Source: Hymenobacter properus (lineage in GTDB: Bacteria > Bacteroidota > Bacteroidia > Cytophagales > Hymenobacteraceae). Taken from it: a stretch of DNA of 64,000 nucleotides. The position numbers and the translations under genes are program-made. Positions 52,766 to 60,788 of this stretch are shown in pieces. The notes beneath the pieces were generated by a model that saw only the letters and a program-made list of their open reading frames with translations, was not told where the DNA came from and searched no databases. Each line of letters opens with the position of its first letter. Positions within the stretch are counted from its first letter, which is position 1. The stretch is taken from contig NZ_JADQDP010000004.1 of assembly GCF_015694735.1 (NCBI RefSeq), forward strand, positions 558,001 to 622,000. The letters run 5' to 3'.

Positions 52766-53377
52766 ATGGAACCCTTGGCACTTTCGCTCCCCACCCCTCT
52801 CCTGCCGATGACGGCTTCGCAGCAAGACCGCCAGATTGCCGAAGCCGTGCGCCAGCAGCGCCCGCGCTTGCTGCAGTTCATTCGGCGCCGCATCCCCGAC
52901 GAAGCCGAGGCCGAAGACCTGCTGCAGGACGTCTTCGCCGAGCTCGTGGAAAGCTACCGGCTGCTCAAGCCCGTGGAGCAGGCGGCGGCCTGGCTCTTCC
53001 GGGTGGCCCGCAACCGCATCACCGACCTCTACCGCCGCAAGCGGCCAGTGAGCCTGGAAGAAGCCTTCGGCGCGGCCGAAGCATCTGACGATGGCGAAGG
53101 CCTGCTGCTGGCCGACCTGCTGCCCGCCCCCGACGACTCGCCCGAAAACCGCCTGCTGCGCGAAACCCTCATGGAAGCCCTCAGCGATGCGCTGGCCGAG
53201 CTGCCAGCCGCCCAACGCGAGGTATTCATTTGGCACGAGCTGGAAGACAAGACCTTCCGCGAAATGGAAGAAGAAACCGGCGTGCCACTCAAAACGCTGA
53301 TTTCGCGCAAGCACTACGCCGTGCTGCACCTGCGCAAGCGGCTGCAAACCCTGTATACCGAATTATTCACCGACTAA
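52766..53377 (+). CDS. RNA polymerase sigma-70 factor, ECF subfamily
   Basis: 203 residues. Region 2 spans about 30-95 (LLQFIRRRIPDEAEAEDLLQDVFAELVESYRLLKPVEQAAAWLFRVARNRITDLYRRKR) and region 4 about 135-195 (LSDALAELPAAQREVFIWHELEDKTFREMEEETGVPLKTLISRKHYAVLHLRKRL). A second start at ATG 52808 (MTASQQDRQ) would also work. The next gene, 108 bases on, encodes a small membrane protein that may be its regulator. Confidence 0.93.
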   Translation: MEPLALSLPTPLLPMTASQQDRQIAEAVRQQRPRLLQFIRRRIPDEAEAEDLLQDVFAELVESYRLLKPVEQAAAWLFRVARNRITDLYRRKRPVSLEEAFGAAEASDDGEGLLLADLLPAPDDSPENRLLRETLMEALSDALAELPAAQREVFIWHELEDKTFREMEEETGVPLKTLISRKHYAVLHLRKRLQTLYTELFTD

Positions 53378-53468
53378 GTAGTGGATTAGCGAATTGGTGG
53401 GCTGGTGGATTGAGTTTCCGCCAACACGCTCACTTAATTAACCTGTCCCAATCCACCAATTCACTACT
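53378..53468. repeat. Imperfect inverted repeat between sigma factor and its partner gene
   Basis: GTAGTG...GAATTGGTGG (53378-53400) is partly complementary to CCACCAATTCACTAC (53454-53468). Arms contain a direct repetition of the GGTGG(A/C)TTG motif. May form an mRNA hairpin that sets the ratio of the two products. Confidence 0.5.
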
Positions 53469-53485
53469 CCAGAAACCCACCTATC

Positions 53486-53863
53486 ATGGACCGTAAATTC
53501 TGGCTGCTCCGCGGCCTTCGCTTTTTCTTCTTCGCGGCGCTTTTCCTCGTCGTCATCGGCTTCGTCACCCAAGCCCTTTGGAACTGGCTGATGCCGGAAC
53601 TGTTCCACCTGCCTGCCATCAGCCTGCCGCAAACCTATGGCCTGCTGCTGCTCAGCCGTATTCTGTTCGGCTTCAAACCCGGCGGACGCTCGGCCGCCTG
53701 GGCACGCAAGCGCCGCGAATGGCAGCAACGCATGGCCGGCCGCATGGAGCACCTCAGCCCCGAGGCCCGCGAGAAATTCCGCCAGCAAATGCGTAGCCGC
53801 TGTGCAGGCTGGGGCCGTGCGGCCGAGCAACCGACCGAAAGCACTGTTCAACAGCCAGCTTAA
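53486..53863 (+). CDS. Small membrane protein after ECF sigma factor
   Basis: 125 residues. Basic N-terminus, helix FFFFAALFLVVIGFVTQALWNWLM, short loop with FHLPAISLPQTYG, second helix LLLLSRILFGF, then a cytoplasmic basic tail (RKRREWQQRMAGRMEHLSPEAREKFRQQM). Its position and tail suggest a regulator of the sigma factor upstream, but it lacks a known zinc-anti-sigma motif. Family not recognised. Confidence 0.8.
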   Translation: MDRKFWLLRGLRFFFFAALFLVVIGFVTQALWNWLMPELFHLPAISLPQTYGLLLLSRILFGFKPGGRSAAWARKRREWQQRMAGRMEHLSPEAREKFRQQMRSRCAGWGRAAEQPTESTVQQPA

Positions 53864-53900
53864 CCGGACTTCGCGTTTTACCCCGGAGTAAATTCATGAG

Positions 53901-53928
53901 CGCGGCCCACTAAAGGGCCGCGTTTTTT
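53901..53928 (+). terminator. Intrinsic terminator of the sigma/membrane gene pair
   Basis: CGCGGCCC (53901-53908) and GGGCCGCG (53915-53922), then T6. Confidence 0.9.
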
Positions 53929-54079
53929 ATATCCAAACTATTTTATGCATACTCAACCATCTAATAGATAGCCTTATATCTTTTTCAACCAACCCACATA
54001 TTTTTTAGGCTGTTACAATACCCAAACCTCATTATTTGTCCTAATCACAGAAATAAAGTGAATTAAACGAGTCCATAAT

Positions 54080-54112
54080 TTGCTAAATGGCATTAAAGCG
54101 TTGTATGTTTGC
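54080..54112 (+). promoter_or_regulatory. Bacteroidota promoter before small secreted gene 54137
   Basis: TTTG at 54080-54083 (-33) and TATGTTTG at 54105-54112 (-7), 21 bases apart. It fits the phylum consensus and lies inside the longest in-frame ORF, so the start is the ATG at 54137. The rest of 53929-54079 is A+T-rich without a gene. Confidence 0.75.
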
Positions 54113-54136
54113 ATCAGTCAATTAATACTTGTATTA

Positions 54137-54556
54137 ATGCAACACACTTCCCGCTTCCGCCCTTTTGCTGCTGTAGCAGCGTTGTTTCTCTTAACAGCCC
54201 CTGTTAAGGGCCACGCACAGTATGCGTTCAATTATGCGCCGGCGAGGGAAGTAGTCGCCGAAGCGGACCCTGAAGTGGGCAAAGCACCGGCTAGTGGGGC
54301 GACGAAACTGATACACGGGGTCATTCAAAACGAGCAAGGAGTTTTGCCAGGGGCAACGGTTTGGCTGAAAGGAAGCCGTACCATCGTTGTCACAAATGCG
54401 GAAGGCGCATTTGAGCTGCAGGTGCCGGCCAATGCCAAATCTGTGAAGCTCGTTTGCGGTTACGGCGGCCTGCAGGAAGAAGAACTGACGCTCACGCCCG
54501 TGCAAGCCATGGGCTCCATCTACCTGTTGCAGACCAAGCATACAGCCAACAAATAA
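54137..54556 (+). CDS. Small secreted protein with carboxypeptidase-regulatory-like domain (copy 1)
   Basis: 139 residues; signal peptide MQHTSRFRPFAAVAALFLL...GHAQ. The mature part holds one CarboxypepD_reg-like beta domain, TKLIHGVIQNEQGVLPGATVWLKGSRTIVVTNAEGAFELQVPANAKSVKLVCGYGGLQEEELTL, of the type at the N-terminus of SusC-like receptors, but here alone. The stop comes after about 20 more residues. Likely an exported stand-alone adhesive or signalling domain; no function known. Paralogue of 54840. Confidence 0.87.
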   Translation: MQHTSRFRPFAAVAALFLLTAPVKGHAQYAFNYAPAREVVAEADPEVGKAPASGATKLIHGVIQNEQGVLPGATVWLKGSRTIVVTNAEGAFELQVPANAKSVKLVCGYGGLQEEELTLTPVQAMGSIYLLQTKHTANK

Positions 54557-54639
54557 GCTCGGGTTGGGCGGCTCTAAACCGCATGCCACTCCCGGCTTCA
54601 CGCACCACCTTCCTTTCTGCAGAGCCAGTCCCGAATTGA

Positions 54640-54675
54640 GAACCCCGACCCCACACGGTCGGGGTTCTTCGTTTT
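54640..54675 (+). terminator. Intrinsic terminator after copy 1
   Basis: GAACCCCGACC (54640-54650) and GGTCGGGGTTC (54657-54667), perfect 11 bp, then TTCGTTTTT. Confidence 0.9.
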
Positions 54676-54839
54676 TACTGCTATTGGTAAATCGCTCTTT
54701 TGCTACTCACTAGCAAAAACACTGTCGTTCACCGGCGAAATCCCATTGTTGGACGAAGCCGGCAAAAACTAGGTTCGGTACAAGTCGACATTTGTATCAT
54801 TCAACGACAGCCCAACCAATATTGACCTTTTTACTGCTC

Positions 54840-55313
54840 ATGCGCCTCTCTGCTCTCTTTCTTGCCTTTTCCCTTTCTTTTATCGCCAATCTGACCAGCC
54901 AGGCTCAGGTAGTTGCCAGCAATGCGGCATTTGCCTCTGCTGACAATGGCCCCACGACGGGCCCCGGCGCTTCGGCCGAGAAAGTGGTGCTGGTGGGCAA
55001 AATCACGAACCCTTCTGGTCCACTGCCCGGCGCAGTGGTAATCCTCAAGGATACCAAACAAATGGCAGTAACAAACGCCGATGGCGAGTTTGAATTCACT
55101 GTGCCGGCCAACGCCGGTTCTTTGGACGCCGTGGTGACCTACGCCGGCTACGCCGACGAAAAAATGACTTTAAACACCAACGCCGAGGAATCGACGGTAA
55201 GCCTGACCAATGCGCGGGTGATTGTGGTGTCGCGGAAGAACCAACTCAAGAAATACCTCAAAACCGCCAAGAAGCAGGTGAAGCGCGAACTGAAGCAGGT
55301 GCGCAAAGGCTAA
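54840..55313 (+). CDS. Small secreted protein with carboxypeptidase-regulatory-like domain (copy 2)
   Basis: 157 residues from ATG 54840; signal peptide MRLSALFLAFSLSFIANLTSQAQ. Domain KVVLVGKITNPSGPLPGAVVILKDTKQMAVTNADGEFEFTVPANAGSLDAVVTYAGYADEKMTL aligns with copy 1. It adds a strongly basic C-terminus (RVIVVSRKNQLKKYLKTAKKQVKRELKQVRKG), absent from copy 1, which could bind negatively charged envelope material. GACATTTG at 54786-54793 may be the -7 box. Confidence 0.87.
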   Translation: MRLSALFLAFSLSFIANLTSQAQVVASNAAFASADNGPTTGPGASAEKVVLVGKITNPSGPLPGAVVILKDTKQMAVTNADGEFEFTVPANAGSLDAVVTYAGYADEKMTLNTNAEESTVSLTNARVIVVSRKNQLKKYLKTAKKQVKRELKQVRKG

Positions 55314-55332
55314 TCCAGCCTCGCTATCAAAT

Positions 55333-55365
55333 AAAAGCCCCGGCCTGTTGGTCGGGGCTTTTTTA
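55333..55365. terminator. Bidirectional terminator
   Basis: AAAAGCCCCGGCC (55333-55345) and GGTCGGGGCTTTT (55350-55362) with one G-U pair, 4-base loop. Shared by convergent genes. Confidence 0.92.
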
Positions 55366-55384
55366 TTGCCGGGTGGCTAATTGG

Positions 55385-58300
55385 CTACAGCTTCACGTCC
55401 TTGCTGTTGTCCTTCTGCACGCGGTCCACGAACTCGTGGTAGGGGTCGATGGCGACTTTGGCGGGCTCCCGGGCCACCACGAATTCCAGCTTGTTGGTGC
55501 CGGCGTGGAAGCGGCGCTTGGTGAGCAGCAGCGGCGGCACGGGCTTCTGGTCCTTGCCTGGGGCGGGGAAAATGGCCACCGGCAGGTAGTCGTTTTCGGG
55601 GCCGGGGCGCTCGGTGCCGAGGCTGTCGGCCACCAGCTTCTTGCTTTGCACCGTCATGCTCACCTGGAACTGACCGTTGGGCAGCTTTTTCACCGAGGCA
55701 TCGGTGAGGCGGTTTTCGTAGAGCGTGATGCGGTCGAACAGGTCGGTCACCAGGTTTTGCAGCGAGTCGGGCGTCACTTTGCGGAACTCAGCCACCAGCT
55801 GCGGGGCAGTGGTGTAGGGCGCCGTTTCGTACTTGTGCTGCTCCAGGAAGCTGTGCAGGGCGGCGTTCACCTTGTCCTCACCGATGTAATCCTGCAGGGC
55901 GTACATCACCACCGAGCCCTTGCGGTAGTGGATGTAGCCCTGGCCTTCCACCTTGGCCAGCGGCACTTCCTTCTTGCGCTCGAAGGCACGGCCCGAAAGG
56001 TAGCTGTTCAGCTCATAGTCCAGAAATTTGCCCATGGTGTGGGGGCCGTAGTGGTGCTTCATCACCATCAGGGCCGAGTACTGGGCCATGGTTTCGACCA
56101 GCATGGTTTCACCCTGCACGTTGGCGCCCACTATCTGGTGGCCCCACCACTGGTGCGCCACCTCGTGGGCCGTCACGTAGAAGGGGTAGTCCACGTCCTC
56201 GGGGTCGTTGGGGTCGACTTTGGCGATGAAGCCGATGCTTTCGGAGAAGGGGATGGTGCCCGCAAAGCTCTGGGCGAAGCTGGCGTACTTCGGAAATTCC
56301 AAGATGCGTACCTGCGGGTGCTGGTAAGGGCCAAAGTTCTTAGTGTAGTAGGCAAACGACTCCTTCACGGCTTGGGCCATGCGCTTGAGGTTGTACTCGT
56401 GGCCGGGCTGGTAATAGATTTCGATGGGCACCGAGCGGTGACCGGCCGAGTCCTGCCAGGCGTCCTTATACACCTTGTAGCGGGCCGAGAGGAAGGTGTA
56501 GAAGTTGAGCATGGGCTGCTCCATCTTGTAGTGGAAGTAGCGGCGGTTGCCCTGCGTCCAGTCCTGGAGCAGGCGGCCGGGGGCCACGGCCAGTTGGTCG
56601 GCGCTGGTGCTTACCACGGTTTCGAAGCGAATCCAGTCGGCGTCCTGGGCCAGGCCGGAGTTCTGGCGGGCTTTGAGGTCGGTGGCGGGGGCCAGGCGGT
56701 CTTTGGGCTTGAGGCCGTTGCGCTTGCGCACGTCGTCGTCGCCCAGTTCGCCCTGCTCGCTGTAGCCAATACCGGGCAGGTAAGCCTGGCTGTTCATGAA
56801 GATGCCGTTCTGCACGATGTCGGTGTTCGAGCCCGAGTTGGGGAAGCCGGTTTCGCCGAAATCGAGCACGGTCGTCATTTCCACCGAGTCGCCAGGAGCC
56901 AGGGGTTGGGCCAGGCGATAGAAACGCAGGTTGACGGTGGTGTCGTTGAGCACCAAAGTGGCGGGGCGGCCAAGGGCCAGCTTGCGCACCCGCGCCTGCG
57001 ATGGCACGTTGACGATGATGGTATCGAGGGGCTGAGCGTGGCGGTTTTTCAGCCAGAAGCGGCCGTCGATGTGCACCTGCCGGGTGGCGGGGTAAAGGTC
57101 GGTTTTCAGGTTCACGGCCACAAGGCGGGGCTGCGGCAGGTCTTTATAGCGGCGGTATTTCTGCTCGTAGCCCAGCTGCAGCTTCTCGATTTCCTTGGGC
57201 GTGCGGTACACGTTTTCCACGTTGGTGTTGTAGAAGATGAAGCTGCCGGCGCCCAGCATCACCAGCAGGCCCAGGGCCAGGGCCGTCCAGGCGGGGCGGC
57301 CCCAGCGGCGGCTGGCCTCGGCCCGGCGGCGCACGAAGGCCGCATCGGTGCCGCGTACCCAGAACACGTTGGCCGCCAAGGCCAGCAGCAGCGCGCCGGC
57401 TGCCCAGTACAGCTTAAACCAGCTGAAGCTCGTCACGAAATGGCCGTAGCCGTTCATGTCGGAATAGGGTGTGCCGGGGTTGCCGCCGTAGTCGAGCAGG
57501 TGGTGGTTGATGCCGAGCTGGCTCTGGAAAATCGTGAACAGGTAGTACACCAGCATCACGAAGTGGCCCAGGTACTTGTTGTTCACAATCACCTGCACCA
57601 GCATGGCCAGCACGCACAGCAGCAGGAAATCAATCAGCTTGAAGCCAAACAGGCTTTCGAGGTAGAGGCCGGGCTCGTAGTGGAAGTAGCCTTTCAGAGT
57701 TTGGAGCAGCAGGCCGCAGGCCATTACCACCAGCAGCAGCACCACCTGCACCAGCCCCAGGGCCGAAAGCTTGCTCAAAAACGGCACCCAGTTGGGCACC
57801 GGCAAGGCGTCGGTAATCTGGGCCACGCCGGCGTCGCGCTCGCGCCACACCAGCTCGCCCGAATAGTAAGTGATGATAATGAGAATGAACAGGCTGAAGT
57901 TGCCGCTCAGAATTTCGACCATCTCGGCCGTCACGGGGTAGGTGCTGGTGTCGTACATCTTGCCCACCTGCCAGCCGATGGCCAGGATAAAAATGACGCC
58001 CGCTCCCGCGATGGCCGCAAAATACACGCTGCGCACAATGCCCCGAAACTCCAGCTTGGTAAGGCTCCAGTACTGACGCAGGTTCATGCCGCGGGTGAAG
58101 AACTGGGCCACACGCGGCAGCACCAGCCGCCCGCCCATGGCCGCAGCCGGCAGCAAGTCGGCTTGCGCGGCGGCGCGGGCTTTCTTCGAGGGGGCTTTAT
58201 CCGAAGCGAAGGCCGAGAACTGGAAACGCACATAGCACAGCCCCAGCAGCGCCGCGGCCACACCCAGCCACAAGGCCCGGTTCAGCACGAGGTAGCGGCT

Positions 58301-59029
58301 GAAGGGCACCAGCAGGGTGTTCTTTTCGGCCGCCGTCCAGTAGCGGGTGGTGTAGTAGCTGGCCGTCGAACCGAAGGTATCGAGGGCCGCGGCGAGGTTG
58401 ACGTTGTCGAGGTCGCGGATGAAGGACTGCGCAATGAGGTAGGCCACCAGCAGCAGCACCGAGCCGATGTATGTGCTCAAGATGTTGCGCGTGAGCGTAG
58501 CCAGCGTGAAAAACAGAGCGCCGGTGAACAGCAGATTGGGAATGACATACACCACGTAGGGCCACAGGTAGTAGCTCAGGTGATAGGGCCCAAACTTGTC
58601 GGCCTCCACGCCCGGCAGCAGCCCGCCGATGAACAAGCCCAATGCCAGGCCACTGAACACGAGCAGGCAAATCACAAATGACCCCAGAAAGCGCCCTCCC
58701 AGGTAGCCGAGCTTGCTGATGGGTTTGGTGTAGAACAGCGAGAACGTGCGGTGCTCGAAGTCGCGGTACACGGGGTTGCCCATGAGGGCTGAGGTGATGA
58801 TGACGCCGAACAGGCTTAGAATGGTGACGGTGCCGGCAATGGAGTGCGGCGAGTTGACGTGCACGCGGCCGCCATCGCCGCCCAGGCTCACGTTGGCGCC
58901 CGAGCCGAAGATGCCGCCCGCCGCGGCCGACAGCAACGCCGCCATCACCAGCAGCACGCCGAAATAAATCCAGGTGGCCGGCCGGCGCAGGCGGTATTTG
59001 AGTTCAAAAAGGAATATGGGTAAAAACAT
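55385..59029 (-). CDS. ABC-2 type permease fused to M1 family peptidase
   Basis: 1214 residues. N-terminal half: two blocks of membrane helices (for example LRRPATWIYFGVLLVMAALLSAA near 15; SIAGTVTILSLFGVIITSALMGNPVYRDFEHRTFSLFYTKP; and a second block from about 320 to 600) of an ABC-2 permease. C-terminal half (from about 620) is a periplasm-facing M1 peptidase: zinc site HEVAHQWWGH with Glu 20 residues after the second His (ETMLVETMAQYSA) and a following Tyr-rich part. Such fusions are known in Bacteroidota. The ATPase partner gene lies upstream (59183-60070). The combination suggests transport coupled to proteolysis at the inner membrane. Confidence 0.92.
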   Translation of the reverse strand: MFLPIFLFELKYRLRRPATWIYFGVLLVMAALLSAAAGGIFGSGANVSLGGDGGRVHVNSPHSIAGTVTILSLFGVIITSALMGNPVYRDFEHRTFSLFYTKPISKLGYLGGRFLGSFVICLLVFSGLALGLFIGGLLPGVEADKFGPYHLSYYLWPYVVYVIPNLLFTGALFFTLATLTRNILSTYIGSVLLLVAYLIAQSFIRDLDNVNLAAALDTFGSTASYYTTRYWTAAEKNTLLVPFSRYLVLNRALWLGVAAALLGLCYVRFQFSAFASDKAPSKKARAAAQADLLPAAAMGGRLVLPRVAQFFTRGMNLRQYWSLTKLEFRGIVRSVYFAAIAGAGVIFILAIGWQVGKMYDTSTYPVTAEMVEILSGNFSLFILIIITYYSGELVWRERDAGVAQITDALPVPNWVPFLSKLSALGLVQVVLLLVVMACGLLLQTLKGYFHYEPGLYLESLFGFKLIDFLLLCVLAMLVQVIVNNKYLGHFVMLVYYLFTIFQSQLGINHHLLDYGGNPGTPYSDMNGYGHFVTSFSWFKLYWAAGALLLALAANVFWVRGTDAAFVRRRAEASRRWGRPAWTALALGLLVMLGAGSFIFYNTNVENVYRTPKEIEKLQLGYEQKYRRYKDLPQPRLVAVNLKTDLYPATRQVHIDGRFWLKNRHAQPLDTIIVNVPSQARVRKLALGRPATLVLNDTTVNLRFYRLAQPLAPGDSVEMTTVLDFGETGFPNSGSNTDIVQNGIFMNSQAYLPGIGYSEQGELGDDDVRKRNGLKPKDRLAPATDLKARQNSGLAQDADWIRFETVVSTSADQLAVAPGRLLQDWTQGNRRYFHYKMEQPMLNFYTFLSARYKVYKDAWQDSAGHRSVPIEIYYQPGHEYNLKRMAQAVKESFAYYTKNFGPYQHPQVRILEFPKYASFAQSFAGTIPFSESIGFIAKVDPNDPEDVDYPFYVTAHEVAHQWWGHQIVGANVQGETMLVETMAQYSALMVMKHHYGPHTMGKFLDYELNSYLSGRAFERKKEVPLAKVEGQGYIHYRKGSVVMYALQDYIGEDKVNAALHSFLEQHKYETAPYTTAPQLVAEFRKVTPDSLQNLVTDLFDRITLYENRLTDASVKKLPNGQFQVSMTVQSKKLVADSLGTERPGPENDYLPVAIFPAPGKDQKPVPPLLLTKRRFHAGTNKLEFVVAREPAKVAIDPYHEFVDRVQKDNSKDVKL

Positions 59030-59070
59030 GATTGCAGAGGAGGAAGGTGAAGTAGGAATTGGCCGTTAGG

Positions 59071-59160
59071 CCGAGCGCAGCCGAAGCATCTCGCTCGGAC
59101 TGCTGAACGATTGAATTACTTCGGCACGCGAGATGCCTCGGCTGCGCTCGGCATGACGTT
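59071..59160. repeat. Family A repeat between ABC ATPase and permease genes
   Basis: Inner arms CCGAGCGCAGCCGAAGCATC... (59071-59094) and the complement (59128-59151) pair with one mismatch. The right outer end GCATGACGTTT is kept; the left outer end (GGCCGTTAGG) is changed, so the copy has lost symmetry on one side. It occurs inside an apparent operon. Confidence 0.85.
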
Positions 59161-59182
59161 TCGGGCTGTTGCGGATGCCAGT

Positions 59183-60070
59183 TTAGACCGCCACGGCTGC
59201 CGGCTGCTCGCTGATTTGCGCGAAATACACGTCCTCCAAATCCGGATTCACCTCCTCAAAGCCGGCATCCGGCCGCTCGTCGCTGAGCACGTGCACGATG
59301 GTTTTGCCCGCGAACAGGCGCGAGCTGATGACGTGGTGCGTGGCCTGCACGGCGGCCACCTCGTCTTTGCTCACCAGCTTGCGCCACACGCGGCCGCGCA
59401 GCTGCTCCATCACCGAAAGCGGGTCGCCGGTGAGGCGCACCTGGCCCTGGCTGATGATGGCCATGTTGCGGCACAGGTCCGTCACGTCGCTCACGATGTG
59501 CGTGCTCAGGATAATGATAATGTGCTCGCCAATCTCGCTGAGCAGGTTGTGGAAGCGGTTGCGCTCGGCGGGGTCGAGGCCGGCGGTGGGCTCGTCCACG
59601 ATGATGAGCTTGGGGTTGCCGAGCAGGGCCTGGGCGATGCCGAAGCGCTGCTTCATGCCGCCGGAGTAGCCGCCCAAGTTTTTCTTGCGCGCATTCCACA
59701 GGTTGGTTTGCTGGAGCAAGGCCTCCACTATCTCTTTGCGCTCCTTGCTGTTGCCGATGCCTTTGAGCACGGCCAGGTGGTCGAGCAGCTCCTCAGCGCT
59801 CACGCGTGGGTACACGCCAAATTCCTGCGGCAGGTAGCCCAGGATGCGGCGCACGCCGTCTTTGTCCTTGAGCACGTCCAGCTCGTCGAGCATGATGGAG
59901 CCGGTGTCGGCGTCCTGCAGCGTGGCAATGGTGCGCATTAGGCTGCTTTTGCCGGCACCGTTGGGGCCCAGCAGGCCAAACATGCCCGTGGGAATGTCAA
60001 GGTTGACGTTTTTCAGGGCTTGCACCCCGTTGGCGTAGGTTTTGGAAAGGTTGGTAATGGTGAGGGGCAT
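59183..60070 (-). CDS. ABC transporter ATP-binding protein
   Basis: 295 residues from ATG 60070 (MPLTITNLSKTYANGVQAL); a much longer frame upstream (78 residues) is not supported. Walker A GLLGPNGAGKSS, Q-loop GYLPQEFGVYPRVS, signature GGYSGGMKQRFGIAQALLG, Walker B LIIVDEPTAGLDP, H-loop STHIVSDV. This is the ATPase of the transporter whose permease-peptidase fusion follows, 153 bases later on the same strand. Confidence 0.94.
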   Translation of the reverse strand: MPLTITNLSKTYANGVQALKNVNLDIPTGMFGLLGPNGAGKSSLMRTIATLQDADTGSIMLDELDVLKDKDGVRRILGYLPQEFGVYPRVSAEELLDHLAVLKGIGNSKERKEIVEALLQQTNLWNARKKNLGGYSGGMKQRFGIAQALLGNPKLIIVDEPTAGLDPAERNRFHNLLSEIGEHIIIILSTHIVSDVTDLCRNMAIISQGQVRLTGDPLSVMEQLRGRVWRKLVSKDEVAAVQATHHVISSRLFAGKTIVHVLSDERPDAGFEEVNPDLEDVYFAQISEQPAAVAV

Positions 60071-60322
60071 ACTTTTTTGCAGGGTTAGAGATGGCGCAAG
60101 GTACTGTTTGCCAATGAACCGGCATAGTAACCAAAGCATTAAAAGCGACTTTGGATGCAGCAGACAGATGCGTATTTGCCCTCTGGAGTTGCCTCGCCAT
60201 TGCAGCCGGCTGCGCGCCCCGACAATTCCAACCCTTATTGCGCGCTTCCGATGGGAGCAGACTTGCCGGCCACCTCTATATTTAGCCGGCCTATTGCCTC
60301 CCACCCTTTTTCCTTTCCCCTA

Positions 60323-60766
60323 ATGCCTCGTTTGCTTTGCGCGCTGTTTGCCGTTTCCGTTGCCACTTGTTTCGCCGGCTGCAGCCCCAAGATGGGAGCA
60401 AGCCTAACGGCTGAGCAGCTCTCCGCGGCCCTGCCGGCGGGCACGCCCTACGCCGTGGTGCACCTCTACCGGCCGGGCCGCATGACGGGCTTTGCCATTG
60501 GCTACGACGTGCGCCTCAACGACTCGGTGGTGTACCGGGCCCGCAACAGCAGCCGCCTCGACCTGCAACGCAGCAAGCCGGGCCCGGTGCTGCTATCGGC
60601 CAAAACGGAAGCCCGCTCTGAACTGACGCTCACCGTGGAGCCCGGCCGGGAATACTACGTGCAATGTTCCATCGGCATGGGCGCCCTCGTTGGCCGCCCC
60701 CACTTGCAGCAAGTGAGCGTGGCGCAAGGCACGAAGGAACTGGCCAGCATCTCCGGCAGCAAATAG
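60323..60766 (+). CDS. DUF2846-like small lipoprotein
   Basis: 147 residues from ATG 60323; lipobox FAGC (MPRLLCALFAVSVATCFAGC). The mature part AVVHLYRPGRMTGFAIGYDVRLNDSVVYRARNSSRLDLQRSKPGPVLLSAKTEARSELTLTVEPGREYYVQCS matches the beta-sandwich pattern of DUF2846 lipoproteins. Family function unknown. Divergent to the ABC ATPase gene. The string TATATTTAG at 60277-60285 may be a promoter -7 element. Confidence 0.85.
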   Translation: MPRLLCALFAVSVATCFAGCSPKMGASLTAEQLSAALPAGTPYAVVHLYRPGRMTGFAIGYDVRLNDSVVYRARNSSRLDLQRSKPGPVLLSAKTEARSELTLTVEPGREYYVQCSIGMGALVGRPHLQQVSVAQGTKELASISGSK

Positions 60767-60788
60767 GCTGTTTTGGCCTTCTTCCCTC

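Noticed and set aside
55373..58681. 1102-residue open frame on the + strand opposite the permease-peptidase gene
   Set aside because: Shadow of the real gene with His/Gln/Val-rich low-quality sequence; no domain visible.
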